Assembly: GCF_000426045.1 (NCBI RefSeq)
Contig: NZ_AUEP01000003.1
Span: forward strand, 434,001 to 498,000
Length of the DNA stretch: 64,000 nt
From: Marmoricola sp. URHB0036
GTDB taxonomy: Bacteria; Actinomycetota; Actinomycetes; Propionibacteriales; Nocardioidaceae
Reading direction: 5' to 3'
Shown here: one piece after another, positions 1 to 8,669 of the stretch
Numbering within the stretch: position 1 is the first letter of the stretch
How the letters are laid out: each line of letters begins with the position of its first letter
The notes under the pieces: generated by a model
Told to the model about the DNA's origin: nothing
The model's input: only the letters and a program-made list of their open reading frames with translations
Databases searched by the model: none
Program-made: the position numbers and the translations under genes

Positions 1-47
1 GTCGTGCCGGCACCGCTGAACAGCGCCGTCGTCATGTGAACCGCCAT
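1..47 (-). CDS. 5' end of an unidentified protein, cut by the window edge
   Basis: On the minus strand an ATG at 47-45 follows a GGAGG five bases upstream and opens a frame that stays open to the window edge. Only about 15 residues are visible (MAVHMTTALFSGAGT), too few to assign a family. The ribosome-binding site is the main support. It would be transcribed away from the CDP-alcohol phosphatidyltransferase but on the same strand, about 170 bases downstream of it. Confidence 0.4.
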   Translation of the reverse strand, partial: MAVHMTTALFSGAGT

Positions 48-218
48 GTCTGCCTCCACTGCTCCGTGATTGCTGTGCTCAGTGGCTCGACGCTAGGAAG
101 GCGGGAAGGTGTGCGCCCCAGGCAATTTCCCGGGTTCGGCGGAAGGGTCTGGCCGAGGGGGCCGCCCACGACGGTGGTCCTGCAGCAGCAGCCCGGGACG
201 ACCCCGTCGGTCGACGAA

Positions 219-968
219 TCAGACGGGTTGCCAGGACCCCTGACGGCTCCGGACGGGATCGTGTGTCGCCCCGGCCGGTGCGAGCTCCGGCAGCGCGACC
301 GAGGGGATCGGCAGTCCGATGCGCAGCATTCGGCGGAACGAGACCAGCTTGATCACCAGCAAGCCAACTGCGACAACCGATCCGAGGGGCATCGAGCTCG
401 TGACCAGCAACAGCACGGCGAAAAGGGCAGAGTTCAACGTCTTCCCCGGCTTGGACCAGTTCCAGAGGAAGAGCGTGCGGTCGACGACGTAGAAGTAGTT
501 GGGGCTCGTGATCGGCCAGGCCAGGAACCCGATGGAGATGAAGAAGTCGACCACCATGAACTCGGCGAGATAGACGAAGATCGCCGGGACCAGGTGCGGC
601 TCCATCCACGCGAGGCCGACGTAGAACGCGGCGCAGCAGAGACGGTCGCACAGGATGTCGAGGACGGCGCCGGTGCGGGTCTCGCAGTCGCGGACCCGGG
701 CGACGAACCCGTCGAGCGAGTCCCCGATCCAGTAGACGGCGAGCGCGAGGACGAGCAGCGCCAGGTTGCCCTGGTAGGCAGCCAGGCCCGCCAGGATCAC
801 CGAGCCGACCGTGCGGACCGCTGTGACGACCGTCGCCGAGGTGGCCAGTCGCTCGCGAGACGGGTCGGCGTGGATGCGCGGCCGGCGAGGAGGGTCGGAA
901 CCCTCGACAGCGGGGAAGGCCGACGGGGTTCGCTTCGTCGAGCCGCTCGGGCTGAATGATCCGTACAT
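219..968 (-). CDS. CDP-alcohol phosphatidyltransferase family membrane protein
   Basis: A 249-residue integral membrane protein of the family that transfers a phosphoalcohol headgroup from a CDP-linked donor in phospholipid synthesis. The family signature is complete: D83, D86-G87, A90-R91, G100, D104 and D108 match D-x2-DG-x2-AR-x8-G-x3-D-x3-D, whose Asp residues bind metal. Several hydrophobic segments lie on both sides of it. The start is the ATG at 968, preceded by AAAGGTG; longer upstream frames have atypical composition. The headgroup (inositol phosphate, glycerol phosphate or other) cannot be told from the sequence. It stands alone on the minus strand. Confidence 0.85.
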   Translation of the reverse strand: MYGSFSPSGSTKRTPSAFPAVEGSDPPRRPRIHADPSRERLATSATVVTAVRTVGSVILAGLAAYQGNLALLVLALAVYWIGDSLDGFVARVRDCETRTGAVLDILCDRLCCAAFYVGLAWMEPHLVPAIFVYLAEFMVVDFFISIGFLAWPITSPNYFYVVDRTLFLWNWSKPGKTLNSALFAVLLLVTSSMPLGSVVAVGLLVIKLVSFRRMLRIGLPIPSVALPELAPAGATHDPVRSRQGSWQPV

Positions 969-1257
969 GGCCGCACCTTTCGTTGCGATCCTTGATCGCG
1001 AGGACCAAGGGTGGGCTGCGACCGTAGGTGGGGCGCGGCGCAGTGCGCCCCGGGTGGACGCCCGGGTTCGGCGACCAGAAAGTTGGGCCGCACCCACCAG
1101 GCCCCCAGCCCAGCGTTCGTCGAAACCGGTGAGCCGATCCAGGGCATTCACCCGGGGCCAAACGCGCACGGGCTTCCTAGGCTGAGGCCCCGAGTCGCTG
1201 AGGCACGGTCAGCGGCGAAGCGTGGTGAATGCCCGCCAAGGGCGAGGAGGTCAGGCT
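969..1257. other. Divergent intergenic region with nested hairpins
   Basis: These 289 bases separate the divergent phosphatidyltransferase and the small-protein operon. I find no convincing gene. A perfect 7-bp stem (1030-1036 with 1045-1051) overlaps a second one, CCCGGG at 1049-1054 with 1061-1066, so the two could be alternative structures. A TAGGCT hexamer near 1177 could be the -10 of the rightward operon. No known riboswitch class is recognisable. Confidence 0.4.
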
Positions 1258-1443
1258 GTGCGTGTCGTTCTCGATCTCAACCCGGGAGTCCACCCGATCT
1301 CCGGCACCCTCGCCCACCCTGCCGTCGAGCGAACGGTGGCCTTCAGGGGGACGCTGGAGCTTCTGGCGCTGCTGGAGGCGACCCTCACCGCCCCGCAGGC
1401 AGTGTCCGGCAACGCTGACGAGGCCGCGGCGGTCGGACCGTGA
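1258..1443 (+). CDS. Small protein of unknown function, first gene of an envelope operon
   Basis: A 61-residue protein starting at the GTG at 1258, seven bases after a strong GAGGAGG. It begins with a beta-like stretch (VRVVLDLNPG) and ends with the amphipathic stretch FRGTLELLALLEATL. Short proteins with a similar F-x-G-x-LELL-x-LLE ending are, from memory, common in actinobacteria, but I know no assigned function. Its stop overlaps a GTG (GTGA at 1440-1443) in the frame of the next gene, which suggests coupling to the lipoprotein. No signal peptide or membrane segment is seen. Confidence 0.6.
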   Translation: MRVVLDLNPGVHPISGTLAHPAVERTVAFRGTLELLALLEATLTAPQAVSGNADEAAAVGP

Positions 1444-1499
1444 ACAGCCCCGCTTGCGCGCAGCCGCCGTCGAGTCCGACCGCTAGCTCGTTCGCGTGC

Positions 1500-2612
1500 A
1501 TGCGGCGGCTGATGACGGGCGCTGCCGCGGTGGTGACGTTGTGCATGGTCCCGGCCTGCGGAAGCGCCCCGGAGCCGGGCAGCACGCATTCGCCCACCGC
1601 CCCGTCGTCGACTGTGTCGCGCGCAGCCATCGCGGTGACCTATGAGGGCCACGACCAAACCAGCGACGGGCCGTCCGACGCCCACATTGACCTGGTCGCG
1701 GTCCCCCCGGACCACGTGCGCTATGCGCTCAAGCAAACCGGATACCCGCAGATGCTCTTCGTCTACGACGGCACCAGGTTGCTCGTGCACGACCCGGAGG
1801 AGTCCCAGCCCTGGAGCCTCTACGAGAAACCAGAGGAGCACCCTGATCAATTCGTCGTCTCGGATCTGTTCGCGGCACCCGGCAGCGCCGAGTTCGCGAA
1901 GGGCTGCCCATCTGCAAAACCCCTCGGACACAAGCGCATCCTCGGGCGCAACGCTGCCGGCTACCACTGCGCGGCCCACTTCCTCGCCGACGGGAGCGGC
2001 ACCTTCGCGTTCACCGAATGGCTCGACCAGAAGACGAACGTCCTGCTGGAGTCAGACCAGATTCACGCCACGTCGTTCGACGATCACCCCGACATCAACG
2101 CAGCAACCTTCTCCACCACAGCGCCCGCTGGCGCGAAGGTCGCGGTGTACGCCGCACGGCAGCACGCCGGCGACCCACCAAAGAAGGCAGCAGCCTTCGA
2201 CCTCAACCGTGTCACCGGATCCAGCGGCACCGGGACCGTCAGCCTCTCCGACTACACCGACAAGCCGGTCGTGCTCGCCTTCTTCTCTTCCGATCTCGCC
2301 TTCGGAGACGAGGACTGCGCCGGGTGCCTCGACGCCCTGGCCGCGTTGACACAGCTCACCCACGGTGGCACCAACCCTGCCGTCCTTGCCGTCCAAGACG
2401 GAGAAGAAGGCAAACCCGGCTACCCGCTCATCCCCAAGGGCCTCCACGTCGACGTCGTCGTCAACGACCCCGCCTCGGACGTGCAGCATGCCTACGGCCT
2501 GGATGGCCAGGTCGGGTTCGCGTTCATCGGCGCCGACGGCACGGTGCACCAGGTCTTCAACAAGGCACCGACCGACCAGCAACTCAAGGACGCCGTCGAC
2601 GCGATCCGTTGA
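1500..2612 (+). CDS. Secreted lipoprotein with C-terminal thioredoxin-fold domain
   Basis: A 370-residue lipoprotein. The start at 1500 gives a classic signal (MRRLM, hydrophobic core, then VPAC lipobox); a GTG at 1440 in the same frame would add 20 uncharged residues and overlap the previous stop. The middle part, about residues 60-230, resembles LolA/LppX-type lipoprotein carrier folds in its pattern of beta strands, but this is a weak call. The C-terminal part, from about residue 240, looks like a TlpA/peroxiredoxin domain: KPVVLAFFSS followed by a CAGC pair (C273, C276) in the active-site position and a typical GADGTVHQVF strand. An extracytoplasmic redox role is inferred. It sits in a run with a duplicated membrane protein and a propeller protein. 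Confidence 0.75.
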   Translation: MRRLMTGAAAVVTLCMVPACGSAPEPGSTHSPTAPSSTVSRAAIAVTYEGHDQTSDGPSDAHIDLVAVPPDHVRYALKQTGYPQMLFVYDGTRLLVHDPEESQPWSLYEKPEEHPDQFVVSDLFAAPGSAEFAKGCPSAKPLGHKRILGRNAAGYHCAAHFLADGSGTFAFTEWLDQKTNVLLESDQIHATSFDDHPDINAATFSTTAPAGAKVAVYAARQHAGDPPKKAAAFDLNRVTGSSGTGTVSLSDYTDKPVVLAFFSSDLAFGDEDCAGCLDALAALTQLTHGGTNPAVLAVQDGEEGKPGYPLIPKGLHVDVVVNDPASDVQHAYGLDGQVGFAFIGADGTVHQVFNKAPTDQQLKDAVDAIR

Positions 2613-2646
2613 CGTTCGCATGCCCGAGATGAGGAGGGACCAGCTG

Positions 2647-3537
2647 ATGCGGAACCGGATGCTGTGGGCCGGTGGAGCCTGGTTGGTCCTGGTCGCCGTG
2701 TACGGCTGGGTCACCAGTGTCAGCGTGCTCTCGGAGACGCGGTTGAACGTGCTGCTCACGTTCGTGTTCCTCGGCGCGACCATCACGTGGGGTGCGTTCC
2801 TGGCCACGCGGGGGCTGTGGCGTGCACTGATGGTGTCGACACCCCTCGGTGCGGCCGTGTTCGTCGTCACCTCGCTGGTGGCCGATGGCACACAGCACAC
2901 CTACGACGAGCAGTTCTACGAGGACTCCTCCGACCTGGAGTACCTCATCATCGCGTCCTTGGTGGTCTTCACCGTGCTGCTCGCGGTTGGTGTCGCCACC
3001 CAGGCGGCGTGGCGGCTGGGACAACGGTCTCCCGGAGAGCGTGATGCCCGCCGAAACTCAGGGACCGGGGGTGGGGCCGGCGACGCCCAGCTGCCCCCGG
3101 GCCCCCTGGCGTGGGCGGGTGGCTGCTGGCTTCTGCTGCTCGCCGTGTTCGGCTGGGTGGAGGGCAGCTCCTTGGGGGAGGTCACCGCAGGGGTGACGGC
3201 CCTGCTCCTCATCTCGCTCATGGCCACCATCGCCTGGGGTGCCGTCTGCACCACGCACAGACTGTGGCGGGTGCTGATCTGGTCAACCCCCGCCGGGGCA
3301 ACTGTGCTGACCGTCTCGATCACAACGTCGTTCATGGGGGACGAGTCCGGCGTGGATTCGTACTACCCGCAATGGATGTTCGCCGCTTCCCTGGTCGAGG
3401 TCGCGGCGGTCACGGCGGCTGGGGCAGCTGCTGCAGCACTCTGGCGCCTCGCGCGCACCCGGTGTGGGCGCAGCCCTCAGCCCTCAGCCCTCGAAGAAGA
3501 CAGCCCGGACACACGGAACGGCGTGACCCACCCATGA
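2647..3537 (+). CDS. Membrane protein made of two tandem copies of one module
   Basis: A 296-residue membrane protein of no family I recognise. Residues 5-125 and 154-270 are copies of the same unit: each starts WAGG-W-L-L-L-AV-GW, continues with a long hydrophobic stretch, then (T/A)WGA, LWR-L and STP-GA, and ends with a helix closing in WRL. Each unit has three or four hydrophobic segments; a Gly-rich polar linker joins them. The start at 2647 is set by GGAGG nine bases upstream. The stop overlaps the next gene (ATGA), so the two are probably translated together. Confidence 0.7.
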   Translation: MRNRMLWAGGAWLVLVAVYGWVTSVSVLSETRLNVLLTFVFLGATITWGAFLATRGLWRALMVSTPLGAAVFVVTSLVADGTQHTYDEQFYEDSSDLEYLIIASLVVFTVLLAVGVATQAAWRLGQRSPGERDARRNSGTGGGAGDAQLPPGPLAWAGGCWLLLLAVFGWVEGSSLGEVTAGVTALLLISLMATIAWGAVCTTHRLWRVLIWSTPAGATVLTVSITTSFMGDESGVDSYYPQWMFAASLVEVAAVTAAGAAAAALWRLARTRCGRSPQPSALEEDSPDTRNGVTHP

Positions 3538-3617
3538 CTCCCCAGATGACTCCCCAGACGACTCCCCAGACGACTCCCCAGACGACTCCCCAGACGACTC
3601 CCTCAACGACGCTTCCC
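3534..3617 (+). repeat. 12-bp tandem repeat array in coding sequence
   Basis: Seven 12-base units of the form A(T/C)GACTCCCCAG run from the start codon; the first two begin ATG and the last is degenerate. Each unit encodes MTPQ or TTPQ. Twelve is a multiple of three, so copy-number change alters tail length by four residues without shifting frame. Confidence 0.95.
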
Positions 3618-4574
3618 GGCCGCCTCGCTGGTCCGCTCGGTCGATGTCTGTTCTCTGTTGGCCTCGTCGCCCTCACGAGTGCCTTGACCGGTCTCGCCGT
3701 CGCTCCGGCCAACGCCACCTATCCCGGTCGCAACGGGCGCATCGTCTACGTCAACACCCTGGACAGCCCTGACGTGGAGGTCGGAGTGAACGAGATCTTC
3801 ACCGTCCGGCCCAACGGCACCGGCAGGCGGCAGTTGACCTACCGCGTGAACAACGACAGTCCCGACTGGGCTCCCGCGGGACACCGCATCGCCTACGTGC
3901 ACTGGTTGAAGAGCGGTGCAGTACGAATCTGGGTGATGGGCGCGAATGGCCACCACAAGCACCAACTCGTGCCGGGAGGTCGCCATGACTTCGACCAGGA
4001 CCCCACCTGGGCGCCGGGCGGGAAACGGATCCTCTTCATCCGGACGTCCGGGGTCGGCAGGGTCGACCTGATGGTGTACTCGTTGGCATCGCACACCGTG
4101 CAGGCCCTCCACGTAGGGCGCGGCTTCAGCCTGATCCCCGAGTCGCCAGCCTGGTCCCCGGACGGTCGCACCATTGTCTTCAGTGTCCTGGACAAGGCGT
4201 CGAACGACGGCGACCCACAGACTGACCTGTTCACAGTGCGCGCCAACGGCACCGGGCTCACTCAGATCACCCGGACGGCCAAGACCTCCGAGGAGGGGGT
4301 CGACTGGTCACCGGATGGTCGACGGCTGCTGTTCACCCGGCTCTGGGGGGCCTGCGAGGAGGAGGTCAACACGATGAACCCCGATGGCACCGACCGCCGC
4401 CGCGTCCGCTCGGGCTGCACGACGAGTGAACCCGCCTGGTCGCCTGACGGGCACCGGATCCTCACCTACGCCGTGATCGGACGCCGATGGGGCGTCTGGG
4501 CGATGACACCGACCGGGGCGCACCGACGATTCATCGCGCGCGGCGGGGACGGACACTGGCAGCCCCTCCGTTGA
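3534..4574 (+). CDS. Secreted TolB-like beta-propeller protein with repeat-coded N-terminus
   Basis: A 346-residue exported protein whose mature part is a run of PD40/WD40-like blades: recurring P-x-WAP-G or P-AWSPDG followed by R-I-x-(F/Y) and N-DGT or NGTG turns, as in TolB-type propellers and DPP-like sensors. The N-terminus is unusual: six or seven TPQT/TTPQ repeats precede a hydrophobic signal that ends at ANA. No better start lies between the repeats and the signal, so the protein either starts in the array or upstream. The start ATG at 3534 overlaps the preceding stop. A scaffold or ligand-binding role outside the membrane is inferred; no catalytic residues are evident. Confidence 0.75.
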   Translation: MTPQMTPQTTPQTTPQTTPQTTPSTTLPGRLAGPLGRCLFSVGLVALTSALTGLAVAPANATYPGRNGRIVYVNTLDSPDVEVGVNEIFTVRPNGTGRRQLTYRVNNDSPDWAPAGHRIAYVHWLKSGAVRIWVMGANGHHKHQLVPGGRHDFDQDPTWAPGGKRILFIRTSGVGRVDLMVYSLASHTVQALHVGRGFSLIPESPAWSPDGRTIVFSVLDKASNDGDPQTDLFTVRANGTGLTQITRTAKTSEEGVDWSPDGRRLLFTRLWGACEEEVNTMNPDGTDRRRVRSGCTTSEPAWSPDGHRILTYAVIGRRWGVWAMTPTGAHRRFIARGGDGHWQPLR

Positions 4575-4704
4575 CCTGAGGAGCCAGCTGCTCTCACCGG
4601 ACTCAGGCTGGCTCGCACTTCACAGGGTCACCACAGGTAAGGGCGAGGTCGGGCTCAGTCCCCGGCACCACAGTCCTCTCCGGGTACGTCGGAGAGGACG
4701 AGGC

Positions 4705-5927
4705 ATGCGGCTGGGTCGATTGCGCAGGATGGGCCGTCGCGGAGTGATCGCGCTGCTCGTCGTACTCCTGGCCGTCGTGGGCACCGGCGCGTGGCTGCTG
4801 ACCCGGCCCTCCGGTGCCGCTGCCGCGCAGACGGTGACCTCGACCGTGGCTGCCGGGACCTACCAGCAGAACGTCGCAGCGACCGGCGCGCTCGAGCCCA
4901 CGCGGGAGGCCGACCTCGACTTCGCGGTGAGCGGCCGGGTCACCCACGTGTACGTCGCAGTCGGTGACAAGGTCGTCAAGGGCGACCGGCTCGCCACTCT
5001 CGACACCAGCTCGCTGGACGCCGCGCTGACCTCGGCGCAGGCCCAGCTCGACGCCGCCGAGGCGCAGTACGACGACGACGTGGATGCCGACGCATCCTCC
5101 ACGCAGCTCTCCTCCGACAGCGCGGCGGTCGCCGCCGCCAGGTCGGCCCTCAGCCAGGCCCAGGACGACCTCGACTCCGCCACCCTGAGCGCCTCGATGA
5201 CCGGCACCGTCGCCTCGGTCGACCTGACGGTCGGCGAACAGGTCAGCGGGTCGTCCTCGTCCTCCTCGCCGAGCTCGGACGGGTCCGACGGAGCGAATGG
5301 CGCCACCGCGCCCGATGCGAGCTCGGACAGCTCCACCACCAGCCAGGTGGTGATCGTCTCGCCGCGGCACTTCAAGGTGGTGGCCGACGTCGCCGCCGAC
5401 GACATCGCCTCGGTGAAGAAGGGGATGCAGGCCCAGGTCACGCCCAGCGGCGCGGCCTCCCCGGTCTACGGCACCGTCACCGACGTCGGCCTGGTCGCGG
5501 AGGCGAGCTCGTCCGGGGCGGCGACCTTCCCGGTCACCGTCACCGTCACCGGCGCCCAGGCCGAGCTGTACGCCGGAACGTCGGCCACCGTCTCGATCAT
5601 CACCAAGCAGGTGAGCAACGTGCTCGCCGTACCCAGCCAGGCGCTGCACACCTCCGGCACCTCGACGTACGTCGAGAAGCTGGTCGGCGGCAAGCAGGTG
5701 CGTACGCCGGTCGAGGTCGGCGAAACCTACGGCAGCAACACCGAGATCACCTCGGGACTGAAGGCGGGCGACAAGGTCGTCCTGGTCACGCTGAAGCTGC
5801 CCACCGGCAACGGCAACACCGGGAACCGGTTCCCTGACGGCGGCGAGGGCAACTTCCCGGGAGGCGGCGCGGGACCACCGGCGGGCAAGTTCCAGGGTCC
5901 TGACGGCGCCACGGTGGAGGTCGGCCC

Positions 5928-5931
<4 letters not shown>
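4705..5931 (+). CDS. Periplasmic adaptor (membrane fusion) protein of a MacAB-like ABC system
   Basis: A 408-residue HlyD/MacA-type adaptor with one N-terminal membrane anchor (about residues 13-33). A lipoyl-like half (GRVTHVYVAVGDKVVKGD) is followed by a helical hairpin of Ala/Gln/Asp-rich helices, a second lipoyl half (GTVASVDLTVGEQV), a Ser-rich loop, and beta-barrel and membrane-proximal domains. The C-terminus is Gly/Pro-rich. The start follows GGAGAGG. It is the first gene of a five-gene run; its stop overlaps the ATPase start (GTGA). In bacteria with one membrane such adaptors are thought to dock on the permease; the substrate is unknown. Confidence 0.9.
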
Positions 5932-6592
<661 letters not shown>

Positions 6593-6596
<4 letters not shown>

Positions 6597-7822
6597 CCTG
6601 GATGGAGACCCTGCGGACCGGCTGGTCGGCGATCGCCTCGCACCGGCTGCGGTCGGCGTTGACCATGCTCGGCATCATCATCGGCGTCTCGTCGGTGATC
6701 CTCACCGTCGGGCTCGGGCAGGGCGCGCAGGACAAGGTGCGTGACCAGATCAACGCGCTCGGCAGCAACCTGCTCGTGGTCTCCCCGGGCAGCAGCACCT
6801 CGTCGACCGGGCTGCGCGGCGGCTTCGGCAGTGCCTCGACCCTGACCCTCCAGGACGCCGCCTCGATCGCCGACCGCACCGTCGCGCCCGAGGTGGCGCG
6901 GGTCGCGCCCACCACCGGGTCGTCGGCCTCCCTCGTGGCGGGGACGACCAACTGGACCACCCAGCTCGCGGGCACCACGCCGGCCTGGCTGGAGGTCCGC
7001 TCCCGCACCCTGCAGAGCGGACGGTTCTTCACCCAGGACGAGGTCGACCGGCGCGCTCGAGTGGTGGTGCTCGGCGCCGACACCGCCTCCGAGCTGTTCG
7101 GCGGCCGCAGCGCGGTCGGGGAGACGGTCACCACCCAGGGCACCAGCCTGACCGTGATCGGCGTGCTGGCCTCGTCGGGCTCCTCGTCGGAGGGCGACTC
7201 GTCGCAGGACGACACCGCCGTCCTCCCGATCAGCACCGCCCAGCAGCTCACCGGTGCGACGAGCGACGCGGTCTCGACGATCTACGTCGAGGGCCGCGAC
7301 GAGGCGACCCTCGGTGCGGCGTACGCCGAGATCACCAGCCTGTTGCTGAACCTGCACGACGTGTCCTCGACCGAGGCCGACTTCACCGTGACCAGCCAGA
7401 AGTCGCTGCTCGAGACCGCCAACTCCACCAACCGCACCCTGACCGTGCTGCTCGGCGGGATTGCCGCGATCTCGTTGCTGGTGGGCGGGATCGGCGTCAT
7501 GAACATCATGCTGGTCTCGGTCACCGAACGGGTCCGTGAGATCGGCCTGCGCAAGGCGCTCGGTGCCACACCGGCATTGATCCGCCGCCAGTTCCTGGTC
7601 GAGGCGTCACTGCTCGGGCTGGCGGGCGGCCTGATCGGCGTACTGATCGGGGCCGTGGGCGCGCAGTTCCTCCCCGAGCTGATCAACCAGCCGGTCTCGC
7701 TGTCCGCCCTCGCGACGGCGGCGGCGATCGGCACCTCCCTCGTGCTCGGCATCGGCTTCGGGGTCTACCCCGCGAGCCGGGCCGCGCGCCTGACTCCCAT
7801 CGACGCACTCCGCAGCGAATGA
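6593..7822 (+). CDS. FtsX/MacB-family ABC permease
   Basis: A 409-residue permease with the MacB layout: one N-terminal helix ([19 protein letters not shown]), a large extracytoplasmic domain (about residues 45-275), then three helices with the FtsX motif region [21 protein letters not shown] and a closing [13 protein letters not shown]. It pairs with the ATPase encoded immediately upstream (ATGA overlap). Substrate unknown; related actinobacterial units export peptides or lipids or act in envelope stress, which is family knowledge, not shown here. Confidence 0.95.
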
Positions 7823-7835
7823 CCCAAGGAGCACC

Positions 7836-8669
7836 ATGAAGAAGACCCTTCCCCTCGCCGTCGTCTGCGTCGCCCTCGGGCTCGCCGTCTCTGCCTGCGG
7901 CTCCGGGCAGGACGGCCCGGGCGACAAGCCCGCCGCGGTCACCAAGCAGAACGGTGACGGGGGTGCGGCCGGCGGTGGACCCGGTGGCGGTGGTCCGGGC
8001 GGGTCCGGCATGGTGGCGGCCGTCTCGGGTTCCACCGCGCAGGTCCAGGGACCGGAGGGCCAGGTCGCGGTCAGCTGGAACGCGAGGACGACGTTCACCC
8101 GACAGGTCTCCGCCGCCGCCGAGGACCTGAAGGTCGGCGATTGCGTGATGGCCATGCCGTCCAGCCCTTCCTCGGACGACACCTCCACGGTCGCGGCCGC
8201 GACCGTGCGGATCAGCAAGGCCGTCGGCGGCTCGTGCACCAACGGCTTCGTCGATCAACGCGGGGGCGGCCCGGGTGATGGCCCCCGGACCGACCAGCAG
8301 TCGCCGCCGGAGGGCGCACCCTCGGGAGCTCCTTCTGATGGGGTACGTCGGGGCGGGTTCGGTGCCGTCGGCAAGGTGACCGCCATCAGCGGCACCGGCT
8401 TCACGGTCGAGTCGGTGCGACCCGGGTCCGAGGAGACCTCCAGCATCACCGTGACCACGACCGGCACCACCACGTGGCTCACCTCGGCCAAGGCCAACTC
8501 CAAGGACGTCAAGGTCGGACACTGCGTCACCAGCGTGGGTCGTCCGGACAGCACCGGCGCGATCACGGCGACGTCGATCGCGGTGAGCCAACCCGTCAAC
8601 GGTCAGTGCGCCGTGATGTTCGGCGGTCCGGGCACGGATCGCCCGGGTGGGGAGACCCAGAACTCGTGA
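7836..8669 (+). CDS. Lipoprotein with two DUF5666-like repeats
   Basis: A 277-residue lipoprotein: MKK, hydrophobic core, then SAC lipobox. After a Gly-rich spacer come two similar beta-rich units, about residues 50-130 and 165-265, each opening V-(A/T)A(V/I)SG and ending DVKVG-CV plus a short strand and a Cys (DUF5666-like). The start follows AAGGAG. It lies between the permease and a second adaptor, whose start overlaps its stop (GTGA), so it is likely part of the same exporter or sensor assembly. Its function is unknown. Confidence 0.8.
   Translation: MKKTLPLAVVCVALGLAVSACGSGQDGPGDKPAAVTKQNGDGGAAGGGPGGGGPGGSGMVAAVSGSTAQVQGPEGQVAVSWNARTTFTRQVSAAAEDLKVGDCVMAMPSSPSSDDTSTVAAATVRISKAVGGSCTNGFVDQRGGGPGDGPRTDQQSPPEGAPSGAPSDGVRRGGFGAVGKVTAISGTGFTVESVRPGSEETSSITVTTTGTTTWLTSAKANSKDVKVGHCVTSVGRPDSTGAITATSIAVSQPVNGQCAVMFGGPGTDRPGGETQNS

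Noticed and set aside
3534-3617. Possible CRISPR-like array
   Set aside because: The units are 12 bases, directly contiguous, without spacers, and in frame in a protein-coding gene.
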